Source of the DNA: Nigerium sp.
GTDB taxonomy: Bacteria; Actinomycetota; Actinomycetes; Propionibacteriales; Propionibacteriaceae
Assembly: GCA_016711325.1 (NCBI GenBank)
Contig: JADJTH010000001.1
Location: 434,001 to 498,000 of the forward strand
Length of the DNA: 64,000 nucleotides
Reading direction: 5' to 3'
Each line of letters opens with the position of its first letter. Within the stretch, counting starts at the first letter, position 1. Below, in pieces: positions 43,586 through 54,373 of the stretch. Below the pieces are notes generated by a model. It ran no database searches. It was not told where the DNA came from and worked only from the letters and a program-made list of their open reading frames with translations. A program made the translations under genes and the position numbers.

Positions 43586-45079
43586 TCACGCCCTTTCCAC
43601 GGTGACGGAGTGATCGCGTCCGCCGAGGGACACCCTGTACGTGATCGGGCCGCGCACCGCGCGGTCGGCGTCGCTCTTGGCGGCGGCCTGGTCGGCCATC
43701 TGCTCGGCGGTCTTGCCGACGTTCTTGGGGCCTTCGTCGCGCTTCTCGAAGAACCCTGGCGCCACCGACGGGAACATCGCGTACGTCAGCACGTCTTCGT
43801 CGCTGCCGTCGGCGCCCGTGAGCTGCGACGCGTCCGTCACCAACTTGTCCCACTCGGGGGCGAGCAGATCGGCCGGACGGACGTCGATCGGCTCCTTCTT
43901 GGTCTGCGCCCGGGCAATCTCGACGACCTCGGGATTGCGCTCGCCGATGCATTCGCCGTAGTAGCCCAGCATCAGGTCGGCGAACTCACCGGTGAGCACC
44001 TTGTACTTGCCCATCAGCACGTTGAAGACGGCCTGGGTGCCGACGATCTGGCTCGACGGCGTGACCAGCGGCGGGTGGCCGGCGTCCGCCTTGACGAGCG
44101 GCACCTCGGCCATCACGTCACGGATCCGGTCGCCCGCGCCCTGCGCCCTGAGCTGGCTCTCCATGTTGGACAACATGCCGCCGGGGATCTGGCTGGAGAA
44201 GATGTCGGTGTCGACCAGGGTCGCCGACTCGAACTCGGCGTACTTGGGGCGCACCTTCGCGAAGTGGTCGCGGATGCGGAGCAGGCGCTCCATGTCGAGG
44301 TCGGTGGTGTACCCGGTGCCCTCGAGCATCGCCACGAGCGACTCGGTCGGGTTGTGGCCCGGGCCGAGGCTCATCGAGCTGACGGCGGTGTCGACCACGT
44401 CGGCGCCGGCCTCGATGGCCTTCATCAGGCTCACCAGCGTCACACCGGTGGTCGAGTGGCAGTGCACGTTGACCTGGATGTCGCCGTAGGTGTCCTTGAT
44501 GCCCTTGACGATGTCGTAGGCCGGCTGCGGCTGCAGCAGCGCGGCCATGTCCTTCAACGCGATCGACTGGGCGCCCATGTCGAGCAGCTGGCCGGCGAGC
44601 TTGATGTAGCCCTCGGTCGTGTGCAGCGGCGAGATCGTGTAGCAGATGGTGCCCTGCGCGTGCTTGCCGGTCTTGGCGACGGCCTTCATCGCGCGCTCCA
44701 TGTTGCGCGGGTCGTTGAGGGCGTCGAACACGCGGAAGACGTCCATGCCGTTCTCGGCGGACTTCTCAACGAACTTGTCGACGACAAGGTCTTCGTAGTG
44801 GCGGTAGCCGAGCAGGTTCTGGCCGCGCAGCAGCATCTGCAGGCGGCTGTTGGGCATCAGTTCGCGGAAGGTGCGCAGGCGACGCCACGGATCTTCGTTG
44901 AGGAAGCGGATGCAGGAGTCGTAGGTGGCCCCGCCCCAGCATTCGACACTCCAGTACCCCGCCTGGTCGATGTCGGTACAGGCGTCCACCATGTCTTCCA
45001 TGGCCATGCGGGTGGCCATCAAACTCTGGTGCGCGTCGCGGAGCGCGACCTCGGTCACGCCGATGGTTCGAGCAGTCAT
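43586..45079 (-). CDS. Methylmalonyl-CoA carboxytransferase 5S subunit
   Basis: 497-residue TIM-barrel carboxyltransferase that passes carboxyl from biotin to pyruvate, giving oxaloacetate. Metal ligands D15 (ALRDAHQSL), H206 and H208 (NVHCHSTTG) and the carbamylated K176 (IALKDMAALL) are all intact, as is the C-terminal PAD segment. First gene of the operon 5S-12S-small protein-1.3S. This three-subunit enzyme defines the Wood-Werkman propionate cycle and is the strongest taxonomic marker in the window. Confidence 0.95.
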   Translation of the reverse strand: MTARTIGVTEVALRDAHQSLMATRMAMEDMVDACTDIDQAGYWSVECWGGATYDSCIRFLNEDPWRRLRTFRELMPNSRLQMLLRGQNLLGYRHYEDLVVDKFVEKSAENGMDVFRVFDALNDPRNMERAMKAVAKTGKHAQGTICYTISPLHTTEGYIKLAGQLLDMGAQSIALKDMAALLQPQPAYDIVKGIKDTYGDIQVNVHCHSTTGVTLVSLMKAIEAGADVVDTAVSSMSLGPGHNPTESLVAMLEGTGYTTDLDMERLLRIRDHFAKVRPKYAEFESATLVDTDIFSSQIPGGMLSNMESQLRAQGAGDRIRDVMAEVPLVKADAGHPPLVTPSSQIVGTQAVFNVLMGKYKVLTGEFADLMLGYYGECIGERNPEVVEIARAQTKKEPIDVRPADLLAPEWDKLVTDASQLTGADGSDEDVLTYAMFPSVAPGFFEKRDEGPKNVGKTAEQMADQAAAKSDADRAVRGPITYRVSLGGRDHSVTVERA

Positions 45080-45101
45080 GGGACTAGTCTGACACGACCA
45101 G

Positions 45102-45118
45102 TCCTACAATGCGTAGGA
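45102..45118. promoter_or_regulatory. Inverted repeat upstream of the transcarboxylase operon
   Basis: TCCTAC-N5-GTAGGA, 23 bases before the 5S start codon. The 113-base spacer to gtrA is AT-richer than average. Location fits an operator or part of the promoter; the regulator is unknown. Confidence 0.45.
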
Positions 45119-45192
45119 GTAACCAATTAACGTCGCGATTGAGACGATAATTGCACGGCTGTGCGCCCCGGCGCGACCTGGGCGGCCGGAGG

Positions 45193-45618
45193 TCAGGAGG
45201 CCCCCAGGCCCTGATCCCTGTCCTTCGGGTACACCCAGAACTTCATCACAGGGAAGTTCCACAGCGTGGTGAGCGCGGTCGAGATCACCTTGCCGACGAG
45301 GTAAAGGTCGAACGCGCGGTCGAACCCCTCGACGATCCCGGCCGTGATCACCATGTTCGTCGCCAGCAGCACGCCGTAGCGGAACGCCGAGTGTCCCACG
45401 TGCAGGTCGCCGCTGAAGGTGTAGCGCCGCTGCAGGTAGAAGCTCCACACCGTGGAGACCGCGAAGGCCATGATCGCGGCGAACCACGCCGGCGCTCCGA
45501 GCCCCGACTTCAGGATGAAGAGCAGCCCGAAATCGAGGACGAAAGCGGATCCTCCGACCAGCAGGTACGTGAACACCTGCCCCGCTAGACCGGCGACCCG
45601 GCCCGTCGGTTCGTCCAT
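45193..45618 (-). CDS. GtrA family membrane protein
   Basis: 141 residues with four hydrophobic segments and short loops, the GtrA/DPMS flippase-like fold associated with moving polyprenyl-linked sugars. FTYLLVGGSAFVLDFGLLF and AFAVSTVWSFYLQRRYTFSG (about residues 49-68, conserved N/S-x-F-x3-R-x-Y-T-F) identify it. TATACT (45660-45655) about 37 bases upstream may be its -10 box. It belongs with the surface-glycan genes that follow. Confidence 0.9.
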   Translation of the reverse strand: MDEPTGRVAGLAGQVFTYLLVGGSAFVLDFGLLFILKSGLGAPAWFAAIMAFAVSTVWSFYLQRRYTFSGDLHVGHSAFRYGVLLATNMVITAGIVEGFDRAFDLYLVGKVISTALTTLWNFPVMKFWVYPKDRDQGLGAS

Positions 45619-45691
45619 TCTGTCCCCATCCCCGTCTGCCGAACAACGGCCCTCAGTATAGGTGGACGCCGCCCTTGCTCCCCGCCCGCCG

Positions 45692-47692
45692 TCAGCGGCA
45701 GGCGGTCACCTCGAACAGCGCCGCGTCGCCGTGGCGGCTCAGCAACTCGAACCCGGGGGCACGCTCGAGCTGGTCGAAACCGGTGTACTGGTGGTCGCCA
45801 CCGTGTACCTCCTTCGGCCCGAAATCGAGGACGTACCGGACGCCCAGTGCGCGGACGGCGTCGCACACGCGGGGGTCGGACGCAGCCTCGTCCAGCCGTG
45901 CCTTGATGGTGTCCAGGTCGGGGGTCAGGTCGTAGGCGACGTGCGTGGTCGTGCTGGCCCGGCCGCCGATGGCGAACACCATCGAGCTGCCGTTCCAGGG
46001 ATTCGTGGCGATCACCGCGCCCCGGGGAACGAGGCGCTCGGCGTCCTCGATCACGGCGTACTCGTCGGGCGACACCAGCGGCGATTCGGCGGCGAGGACG
46101 AACGAATCGTGGAAGGACTCGATCGCCCGGTTCATCCAGCTCGATGTCTGCGTCGACACGAGCAGCGCCGCAGCCAGCGCGACCGCCACCACGTACTCGG
46201 CGGCGATCGACCAGCCGCGTGTCACGGGCGTGAGCCCACGCTTGATCAGGCGGGCGAGATGCTCCAAGCCGAGGGCCGCCAGCGGCAAGCCGGTGATCGG
46301 CAGCAGGCTGGCGAGGCGATAGGAGTCGTTGTACCAGACCCCGACCAGGAAGGAGCGCAGTTCGCCGGCCTGCATGGCCGACGCCACCACCCACAATCCG
46401 ATCAGGACGCCGTGGGCCAGCACGAGCCAACGGTGGCGCTTCCAGCGGAACGCCGCGTAGGCGCCCAGCACGGCGAGGAAGGCCAGCGGCCAGGCGGGCC
46501 ACAGGCGTCCGGCGGCGAACAGGATGCCGGCGCCGACCGCCTCGGAGCTGGACAGGTAGGGCATCCAGATCGACGCGTCGGCGGGCGGGCGCACCTTGAT
46601 CCAGGCGGCCAGGGTCGTCGGCACTGCGAGCGCCAGGAGTGCCGCGCACGCCGCCAGCCGGCGCGCGCCGCCCGGCTCACGGCGTCCGGGAACGGCCGCC
46701 CACACGCTCGCGGCGAGCATCGGCAGCAGCACGACCAGGTAGCTCATCAGCACGTTGGGGTGGGCGATCGCCGCCCCGCCGAGCACCAGGATGCCGACCA
46801 GCACCGCTGAGGCGAGGTGGGCGGGCGGCCCCGACTGGAGGCGCAGCACATGCACCGTGAGGGCCAGCCCCGCAGGAAGCAGACACAGACCGAGGAAGTT
46901 CGGGTAGAGGACGCCGAAGCCCAGTAGCAGGAAGGGAAACGCCGCGAAGCTCGCCGACAGGACGCCGGCGCCCAGCATCACCGCGGGGTTGCCGTTGGTG
47001 AGCGAACGCACGAGGAACAGGCAGCCGATCGTCCAGACCAGGCCCATGACCACGAGGGTGACGGCGTTCACCGCGAGCGCCACGTCGCCGCCCGGGACGA
47101 TCATGGCGACCAGTGCCACGAGATCGTGCCAGCCCGTCGGGTAGTACATGCCGCCGGGGTCGACCGACGTCATCGGGAACGCGATCGAGGAGCCCTGCCC
47201 GGTCTCGAGGATCCAGCGGACCGCGTTCATGTGGAAGATATTGTCGTAGGTCTGCGAGAACGCCTCAGGGCTGCCCAGGATGGCGCGCCAGTGCCGCACC
47301 ATCAGCACGAAGCCGCCGGCCCACGCGATCCACGCGAGCCAACCCGGGCCGGCGGTCAATGGGGCCGGGCCCGCGGCATCCGCCTCGACGACGGACGCGG
47401 CCGGGCCGGCCGGAGCGCCGCGGCGCTCGAACCGATCCATCAGCACCCGGATGCCCCAGGCAAGCGCGGCGCTCACGACGAAGCCGATCACGGCCGCGAT
47501 CGGGCCGAAGCCGACCCCAGCGATGCCGCACACGACGGCAGTCAGGCCGACCACGCTCGTCGCCACCGCGGGCGCGGACGCCACCCGCGCCAGCACGGGC
47601 AGCCGCGCCGCCGACGTGACGAGCAGCCCGCCGCCGAACAGCACGCCGACCGCGGCGATCACGAGCGACACGACGCTCAGCCAGTCCATCAT
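45692..47692 (-). CDS. DUF6541 family polytopic membrane protein
   Basis: 666 residues with about 12-14 hydrophobic segments and an extracytoplasmic C-terminal domain. YDNIFHMNAVRWILETGQGSS and YYPTGWHDLVALVA (about residues 150-195) are typical of the DUF6541 group, which looks like GT-C glycosyltransferases using polyprenyl-phosphate sugars. The soluble end (from about 530) contains IATNPWNGSSMVFAIGGR and LGVRYVLDFGP. Function unproven; a role in surface-polysaccharide assembly is inferred from its neighbours. Confidence 0.82.
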   Translation of the reverse strand: MMDWLSVVSLVIAAVGVLFGGGLLVTSAARLPVLARVASAPAVATSVVGLTAVVCGIAGVGFGPIAAVIGFVVSAALAWGIRVLMDRFERRGAPAGPAASVVEADAAGPAPLTAGPGWLAWIAWAGGFVLMVRHWRAILGSPEAFSQTYDNIFHMNAVRWILETGQGSSIAFPMTSVDPGGMYYPTGWHDLVALVAMIVPGGDVALAVNAVTLVVMGLVWTIGCLFLVRSLTNGNPAVMLGAGVLSASFAAFPFLLLGFGVLYPNFLGLCLLPAGLALTVHVLRLQSGPPAHLASAVLVGILVLGGAAIAHPNVLMSYLVVLLPMLAASVWAAVPGRREPGGARRLAACAALLALAVPTTLAAWIKVRPPADASIWMPYLSSSEAVGAGILFAAGRLWPAWPLAFLAVLGAYAAFRWKRHRWLVLAHGVLIGLWVVASAMQAGELRSFLVGVWYNDSYRLASLLPITGLPLAALGLEHLARLIKRGLTPVTRGWSIAAEYVVAVALAAALLVSTQTSSWMNRAIESFHDSFVLAAESPLVSPDEYAVIEDAERLVPRGAVIATNPWNGSSMVFAIGGRASTTTHVAYDLTPDLDTIKARLDEAASDPRVCDAVRALGVRYVLDFGPKEVHGGDHQYTGFDQLERAPGFELLSRHGDAALFEVTACR

Positions 47693-47740
47693 TCTTCCCT
47701 TCGATCCGGCGGCGCAGCGCCCGCCCCGATACGTGCTTCG

Positions 47741-47778
47741 GCCCTCCGGGGCGACACCGAAGCGTCGCCCCGGAGGGC
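47741..47778. terminator. Terminator after the beta-propeller lipoprotein gene
   Basis: Perfect 15-bp GC stem (47741-47755 with 47764-47778) and an 8-base loop, 13 bases after the stop codon, before the DUF6541 gene. Confidence 0.85.
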
Positions 47779-47790
47779 CTCAGCGCAGAC

Positions 47791-48879
47791 TCACTCCCGG
47801 ACCAGCCGGTACAGGGAGCCCTCGCCCTTCTCGGTCGTCCCGACGACGTACACCGAACCCGACTTCGGATCCAGCGTCAGCCCGGCCAGCGACGGGCCGA
47901 CGTCGATCGTGCGCACCGCCTGATCCGTCTGGGTGTCGATCACGACCACGGCGTTCTGCGTCACGGCGTACACGGCGCCCGCGAGCGGGTCGACGTCCAC
48001 GCTGGACGGGCCGCCCTCCACCTTCACGGTGGTGAGCACGGCCAACGAGGCGGTGTCGATGACCGAGATCGTCGCGTCGCCCGCGTTCGTGACGTAGGCG
48101 CGCTGCGCCGCCTGGTCGATCGCGATCCCGTTGGGGTTGGCCCCCACGGAGATCGCGTCCACGGCGAGCTGCGCCTCGGGATCGACCACCGACACGGTGG
48201 CGTCGAACTGGTTCACGACCAGCACCCGGCCGGATGCCTGGTCGACGGCCACGCCGTCCGGACGCGGCCCGACCGGGGCGGTCCAGAGAACCTCGAGAGA
48301 CTCGGTGTCGACGGCCGACAGCGTGCCGTCCGTGCTGTTCGTCACGTACAGCACCGCACCCTCGGCGTCCAGCGCGACGCCGACGGGCCGCTGGCCCACG
48401 GCGACGCTGTCGGAGAGCTTCGGCGTCCCGGACAGGTCCACCACGGACACCGTGCCGTCGGCGCTGTTCGCGACGTAGGCGCGCTTGCCGTCGGCGGATA
48501 CGGCCACGCCGCGCGGGCTCGCGCCCACCGAGACGCGGGACGCCCCGCCGGAACCGTTGATCGTCAGCGTGTTCTCGAAGCGGTGCGTCACCAGCACCGC
48601 GCCGCTCGCCTCGGAGAACGCCAGTCCGATCGGGAAGGCGTCCACGGCGGTCGGGTCGGCCACGCGGCTCACCGGCGTCCGGCTGACCGCCACCGGGGTC
48701 GGCGCCTGGGTCGGCGCCGGGCTCACCGTCGTCGTCGGCGTCTCCGCCGGCGTCGCGGGGACCGGGGCGGAGCACGCCCCGAACATCAGCAGCGAACTCG
48801 TCGCCAGCCCGGCGAGGGCCACCGCCCGCAGCCGCGGGCTCCTGCCGCCCTGCGCGGCATCATTCGTCACATCGAACAT
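47791..48879 (-). CDS. YncE-like seven-bladed beta-propeller lipoprotein
   Basis: 362-residue exported lipoprotein. Hydrophobic stretch ALAGLATSSLLMF followed by lipobox Cys36 (FGAC); then a Thr/Pro/Ala linker (about 38-68) and about seven repeats of the pattern G-V-A-V-D...AYVTN..D.TVSVID (for example RAYVANSADGTVSVVD, LYVTNSTDGTLSAVD, RAYVTNAGDATISVID). Such propellers bind partners or ligands at the cell surface. GAGGAGG lies 7 bases before the ATG and the gene begins 10 bases after the deacetylase gene, so the two are one transcription unit. Confidence 0.87.
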   Translation of the reverse strand: MFDVTNDAAQGGRSPRLRAVALAGLATSSLLMFGACSAPVPATPAETPTTTVSPAPTQAPTPVAVSRTPVSRVADPTAVDAFPIGLAFSEASGAVLVTHRFENTLTINGSGGASRVSVGASPRGVAVSADGKRAYVANSADGTVSVVDLSGTPKLSDSVAVGQRPVGVALDAEGAVLYVTNSTDGTLSAVDTESLEVLWTAPVGPRPDGVAVDQASGRVLVVNQFDATVSVVDPEAQLAVDAISVGANPNGIAIDQAAQRAYVTNAGDATISVIDTASLAVLTTVKVEGGPSSVDVDPLAGAVYAVTQNAVVVIDTQTDQAVRTIDVGPSLAGLTLDPKSGSVYVVGTTEKGEGSLYRLVRE

Positions 48880-48889
48880 GGCAGCCTCC

Positions 48890-50944
48890 TCAGTGGTAGG
48901 TGGGATCGTCGTCGAAGTACACGGTCCCGGCCTTCGGCGTGGAGCCGAGCAGCATCGACACCGTGACCAGGGTGTAGCCCTGCGCCTGGAGGTCGGAGAT
49001 GATCCCCGGGATCGCGGACGCGGTGGCCGCATAGCCGTCGTGCATCAGCAGCACGGCGTCACGCGAGGCGATGTCGACCGTGTCCATCCGCAGCTGGCTG
49101 GCGTTGGTGTACTCGTAGTCCCACGTGTTGTCGGTCCACATGATGGTCGCCAGGCCCGCCGCACCGGCGGCGTCGCGGACGGTCGGGTTGTAGTAGCCGT
49201 ACGGGGGACGCCACGTGTTCGGCTTCTTGCCGGTCGCCGACTGGATTGCGTCGCGCGCGGCCGACAGGTCGTACAGCACGTAGCTGTAGCCGTAATCGGT
49301 GTGGTAGATGTGATCCCACCCGTGTGCGCCGATCTCCATGCCGGCGTCCGACTTGCGCTTGACCGCGGCCGGGTTGCCCTTCACGCGGCTGCCCACGTCG
49401 TAGAACGTGGCCTTGGCGCCGGCCTTGGTCAAGGCGTTCAGGATGGTGTCGTTGTAGGCCAACGGGCCGTCGTCGAACGTGATGGCGATGCACTTGAGCA
49501 CCTGGCAGTTGTTCGCCGCGCTGATGTCGATCTTCAGCGCCGACGTCACCTTGACGTTGCGGGCGTCGGTCACGGTCACCGTGATGGTCGTCGAGCCGGC
49601 CGTGGTCGGCTTCCCCGACAGATTGCCCGCCTGGCTGAGCGTCAGACCGGCCGGCACCCCGGTGGCGGACCACTTGTACGGCGCCACGCCACCCTGGGCG
49701 GCGAGCGGCGACGCGTAGGACGTGCCCACGACGCCGAGGTTCAGCGTCTTGGTGGTGATGGCGAGCGCGGGATTGACGGTCCAGTTGAGCTGGACCGTGG
49801 CCGTCTCGCCGTCGCTGTCGGTGACCTTCACCGTCACGGCGCTCGCGCCCGCGGCGGTCGGCGTCCCGCTGAGCGTGCCGCCGGTGGCCATCGTGATGCC
49901 GTTGGGCAGGCCCGTGGCGCTCCACTTGTAAGGAGCCACGCCGCCGGTGGCGGTGAACGTCGTGCTGAACGCCGTCCCGACGACCGCCGTCTCCAGCGTC
50001 TTGGAGCCGATGACGATCGCAGCGCCGGCCGTCGCGCGAACCTTCAGCGAGACCGTGGCCGAGGCCGACTCACCATCGGCATCGGCGACCTTGAGCACCA
50101 CAGAGCTGGTGCCCTCGGCCGTGGGCGTTCCGGTGATGACGCCCTTAGCCGAGATCGACAGACCGGCCGGCAGGCCGGTCGCCGTCCAGCTATACGGGGC
50201 CTTGCCGCCCGAGACGGCGGCGGTCGTCTGGTAGGCGACGCCCACCGTCGCGACCGGCAGCGACGACGTGGTCACCGTCGGGGTGGTGGAGTTGTTGGCG
50301 AGGCGGTACATGAAGACCGCCATCATCTCGCGAGTGACCGACTGGGCCGGGTCGAAGGTGCCGTCATCGGCGCCCGTCGCGATGCCGGACTGGTACAGCC
50401 ACGACATCTCCTTGTAGAACTGCGTCGACGGCGTGACGTCCTTGAACAGCGAACTCGTCGGCGCCGTGTAGGCGGGCGAGCCCGCCGCACGGTAGATGAA
50501 CGCCGCCATCGCGTCACGGGCCGTCTGCACCCACGGACGGTAGGTGCCGTCGTCCCAGCCGGTGGAGATACCGGTGGACTTCATCCACGACATCTCCTTG
50601 TAGAACTGCGTCGACGGTGTGATGTCCGAGAACGGCGACGTCGAAGGGGCCGTGTACGCCGGGGCGCCCTTGTAGCGGTAGAAGAACGCCGCCATCGCGT
50701 CACGGTCGACCTGCTGGTTGGGCCGGTACGTTCCGTCCTCCCAACCGGTCGAGATGCCCGAATCCTTCATCCAGGCCATCTCTTTGTAATACGGGTGTGA
50801 GGTCGGAACGTCGGTGAAAGGAGACGTCGCCGGCGGATCATAAGCGTGAGCGGGAAGACCGACGGCCAGTAGGCACGCCGTGAGAATCCCCGCCAAGACA
50901 CCGCGCACGACACGGCGTGCTCGGGGACCTGACTCCTTCATCAT
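48890..50944 (-). CDS. Secreted polysaccharide deacetylase with SLH-like and Ig-like repeats
   Basis: 684-residue secreted enzyme. Signal peptide with cleavage after AHA (about residue 34). Three SLH-like repeats (about 42-95, 101-155, 162-215; pattern F.D...Y.EM.W....GI.TGW.DGT..P), three putative Ig (He_PIG) domains (about 222-475; PYKWSATGLPNG type), then a NodB deacetylase domain (about 485-660) with ITFDDGP (metal Asp), AHGWDH (His pair), WRPPYGYY and LLMHDG. All catalytic motifs are intact, so it should remove acetyl groups from a cell-wall glycan while anchored in the wall. GGAGGAAA precedes the MM start. Confidence 0.9.
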   Translation of the reverse strand: MMKESGPRARRVVRGVLAGILTACLLAVGLPAHAYDPPATSPFTDVPTSHPYYKEMAWMKDSGISTGWEDGTYRPNQQVDRDAMAAFFYRYKGAPAYTAPSTSPFSDITPSTQFYKEMSWMKSTGISTGWDDGTYRPWVQTARDAMAAFIYRAAGSPAYTAPTSSLFKDVTPSTQFYKEMSWLYQSGIATGADDGTFDPAQSVTREMMAVFMYRLANNSTTPTVTTSSLPVATVGVAYQTTAAVSGGKAPYSWTATGLPAGLSISAKGVITGTPTAEGTSSVVLKVADADGESASATVSLKVRATAGAAIVIGSKTLETAVVGTAFSTTFTATGGVAPYKWSATGLPNGITMATGGTLSGTPTAAGASAVTVKVTDSDGETATVQLNWTVNPALAITTKTLNLGVVGTSYASPLAAQGGVAPYKWSATGVPAGLTLSQAGNLSGKPTTAGSTTITVTVTDARNVKVTSALKIDISAANNCQVLKCIAITFDDGPLAYNDTILNALTKAGAKATFYDVGSRVKGNPAAVKRKSDAGMEIGAHGWDHIYHTDYGYSYVLYDLSAARDAIQSATGKKPNTWRPPYGYYNPTVRDAAGAAGLATIMWTDNTWDYEYTNASQLRMDTVDIASRDAVLLMHDGYAATASAIPGIISDLQAQGYTLVTVSMLLGSTPKAGTVYFDDDPTYH

Positions 50945-51012
50945 TAGTTTTCCTCCATCGTTGACCGCGCTGCGTGCGCGTCTTCCGCCTGCATTGCGCG
51001 TTCGTTCCTGAA

Positions 51013-51405
51013 TCAAGGGGTGGACCGGTCTTCGGGACCGGCGGGCGGCAGCGTCATCGCCGTCGCCGGGTCGGGAGCCCTGCTGATGGCGACCGCGCGC
51101 GCAAGATCGGTGATCTTGCGGTCCATGGCCGCGCTGTGGGTACGGGTGGCCACCATCTGGCCGAAGAACAGGACGACGAGCACATAGAGAACGAGGTCCG
51201 TGCCGCGTCCGACGCCGACGAAAGCGGCGAGTTGCGAGAGCCACTCGGGGTTCAGCACGGCCAGGATCGCCGCAGCGATGAACACCAGCGTTACCAGCCG
51301 TCGGATCGCCAGTGGACGGGCGCCCTGACGGGGGAAGACCATGATGATGCCCATGATCGCGAAGAGCGCGATCAGCACCGTCTTGATGATCAGTTGACTC
51401 GACAT
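51013..51405 (-). CDS. DUF2304 family membrane protein
   Basis: 130 residues with three hydrophobic segments (about 5-24, 34-52, 66-85) and a charged cytosolic tail (MDRKITDLARAVAI). DUF2304 proteins commonly sit next to DPM1-like glycosyltransferases, as here (9-base gap), and are thought to work with them at the membrane. Confidence 0.83.
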   Translation of the reverse strand: MSSQLIIKTVLIALFAIMGIIMVFPRQGARPLAIRRLVTLVFIAAAILAVLNPEWLSQLAAFVGVGRGTDLVLYVLVVLFFGQMVATRTHSAAMDRKITDLARAVAISRAPDPATAMTLPPAGPEDRSTP

Positions 51406-51414
51406 AGCGCCGTC

Positions 51415-52083
51415 CTATCCGAAGATCAGGTCGTAGAGGATGTTGACCGAGTTCCAGATCGACTGCCCCTTGGCCCGAGAGTAGTCGGTGTAGATGATGT
51501 GGACCGGGAACTCCTCGTAGCGGAGCTTGTTGTCTGCGATCTCACGGAGGAACTCCGAGCCGTGCGCCATGCGGTTCTGGCGCAGCGTGATCGATCCACA
51601 CGCGTGCCGGTTCATTGCCCGGAGTCCGTTGTGGGTATCGGTGACCTTCAGCTTCGTCGTGATGCGCTCGAACTGCACCGCGGCCTTGAGCACGACGCGC
51701 TTCAGCGGCCCGGCCTCGATCGGCTTGCCGAGAAAGCGCGAGCCGAGCACGATGTCGACCTCGCCCTGACGCAGGCGCTCGACCATGGCCTTCGCGTCCG
51801 ACACCTGGTGCTGACCGTCGGAGTCGAAGGTGACGAAGTACCGAGCGGCGGGATCGCGGAGCGCGTACGCCATGCCGGTCTGCAGGGCGGCGCCCTGGCC
51901 GAGATTGATCGGATGGTCCACCACTACCGCGCCCGCCCGCCGCGCCACGTCGGCCGAGTCGTCTTTCGAGCCATCGTTGACGCAGACGATCTTCGCGAAA
52001 TCCTTGCGGGCGTCGAGGATGACGTCACCAACCACGGTGGCCTCGTTGTACAACGGGACAATCAGCCAGGTGTCCGTGATCAT
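51415..52083 (-). CDS. DPM1-like family 2 glycosyltransferase
   Basis: 222-residue GT2 enzyme resembling dolichyl/polyprenyl-phosphate mannose (or glucose) synthases. LIVPLYNEATVVGDVI (residues 7-22), IVCVNDGSKDDS (about 31-42), INLGQGAALQTGMAYAL (about 58-74) and the metal-binding FVTFDSDGQH (about 82-91) are classical, as is VLGSRFLG. It lacks C-terminal membrane anchors; DUF2304 next door may supply membrane association. The longer in-frame extension is not supported. Confidence 0.9.
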   Translation of the reverse strand: MITDTWLIVPLYNEATVVGDVILDARKDFAKIVCVNDGSKDDSADVARRAGAVVVDHPINLGQGAALQTGMAYALRDPAARYFVTFDSDGQHQVSDAKAMVERLRQGEVDIVLGSRFLGKPIEAGPLKRVVLKAAVQFERITTKLKVTDTHNGLRAMNRHACGSITLRQNRMAHGSEFLREIADNKLRYEEFPVHIIYTDYSRAKGQSIWNSVNILYDLIFG

Positions 52084-52224
52084 GTGGTGGCGAGCTCCAG
52101 TCTGGGGTGCAGGGACCTTTATCATACCACCGCCCGCAGAACGCCCCCTCCGCGCCGATTCGCGTCGATCGACACGGCGCCGTCCGCCGCCGGTCCCTGT
52201 TTCCGCGCCGGGCAGCGCAGCGCG

Positions 52225-52230
52225 TACAGT
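52225..52230 (+). promoter_or_regulatory. Probable -10 box of typA
   Basis: TACAGT about 36 bases before the typA ATG in the divergent spacer; no clear -35 box. Confidence 0.4.
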
Positions 52231-52266
52231 GGGGCGTCTTCCCAATGCCGCCCAGAGAGTCCCTGC

Positions 52267-54132
<1,866 letters not shown>

Positions 54133-54186
54133 CCCGGACTGCTCGCCCGCGCCCGCGCGTTCCCGCGCCTGGCGTCCGTCCTTCTC

Positions 54187-54254
54187 GCGCCCGCAAGACT
54201 CTCCCGCGCGTGGTGCGCATTCCCGCCCACGACAGGACGGGCGCGGGAGTGCCG
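54187..54254 (+). repeat. 68-base direct repeat, copy A, left of the AbiEi-like gene
   Basis: 57 of 68 bases match copy B at 55333-55400. Each copy contains the dyad CTCCCGCGC-N31-GCGCGGGAG (here 54201-54209 and 54241-54249). The remainder of the 54133-54373 spacer shows further GCGCGGGA-like fragments and no gene. Confidence 0.85.
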
Positions 54255-54373
54255 ACGAGGCGCGAGAGCGCGTAGGACGCGCGGGAAGAACGGCGAACGG
54301 GGCCGGCGCAGGGTGTGGATAGCCCGTCTCGGCGTCCACAGGGGGCCTACCGAGTGATCGCGATCGCATCGCG

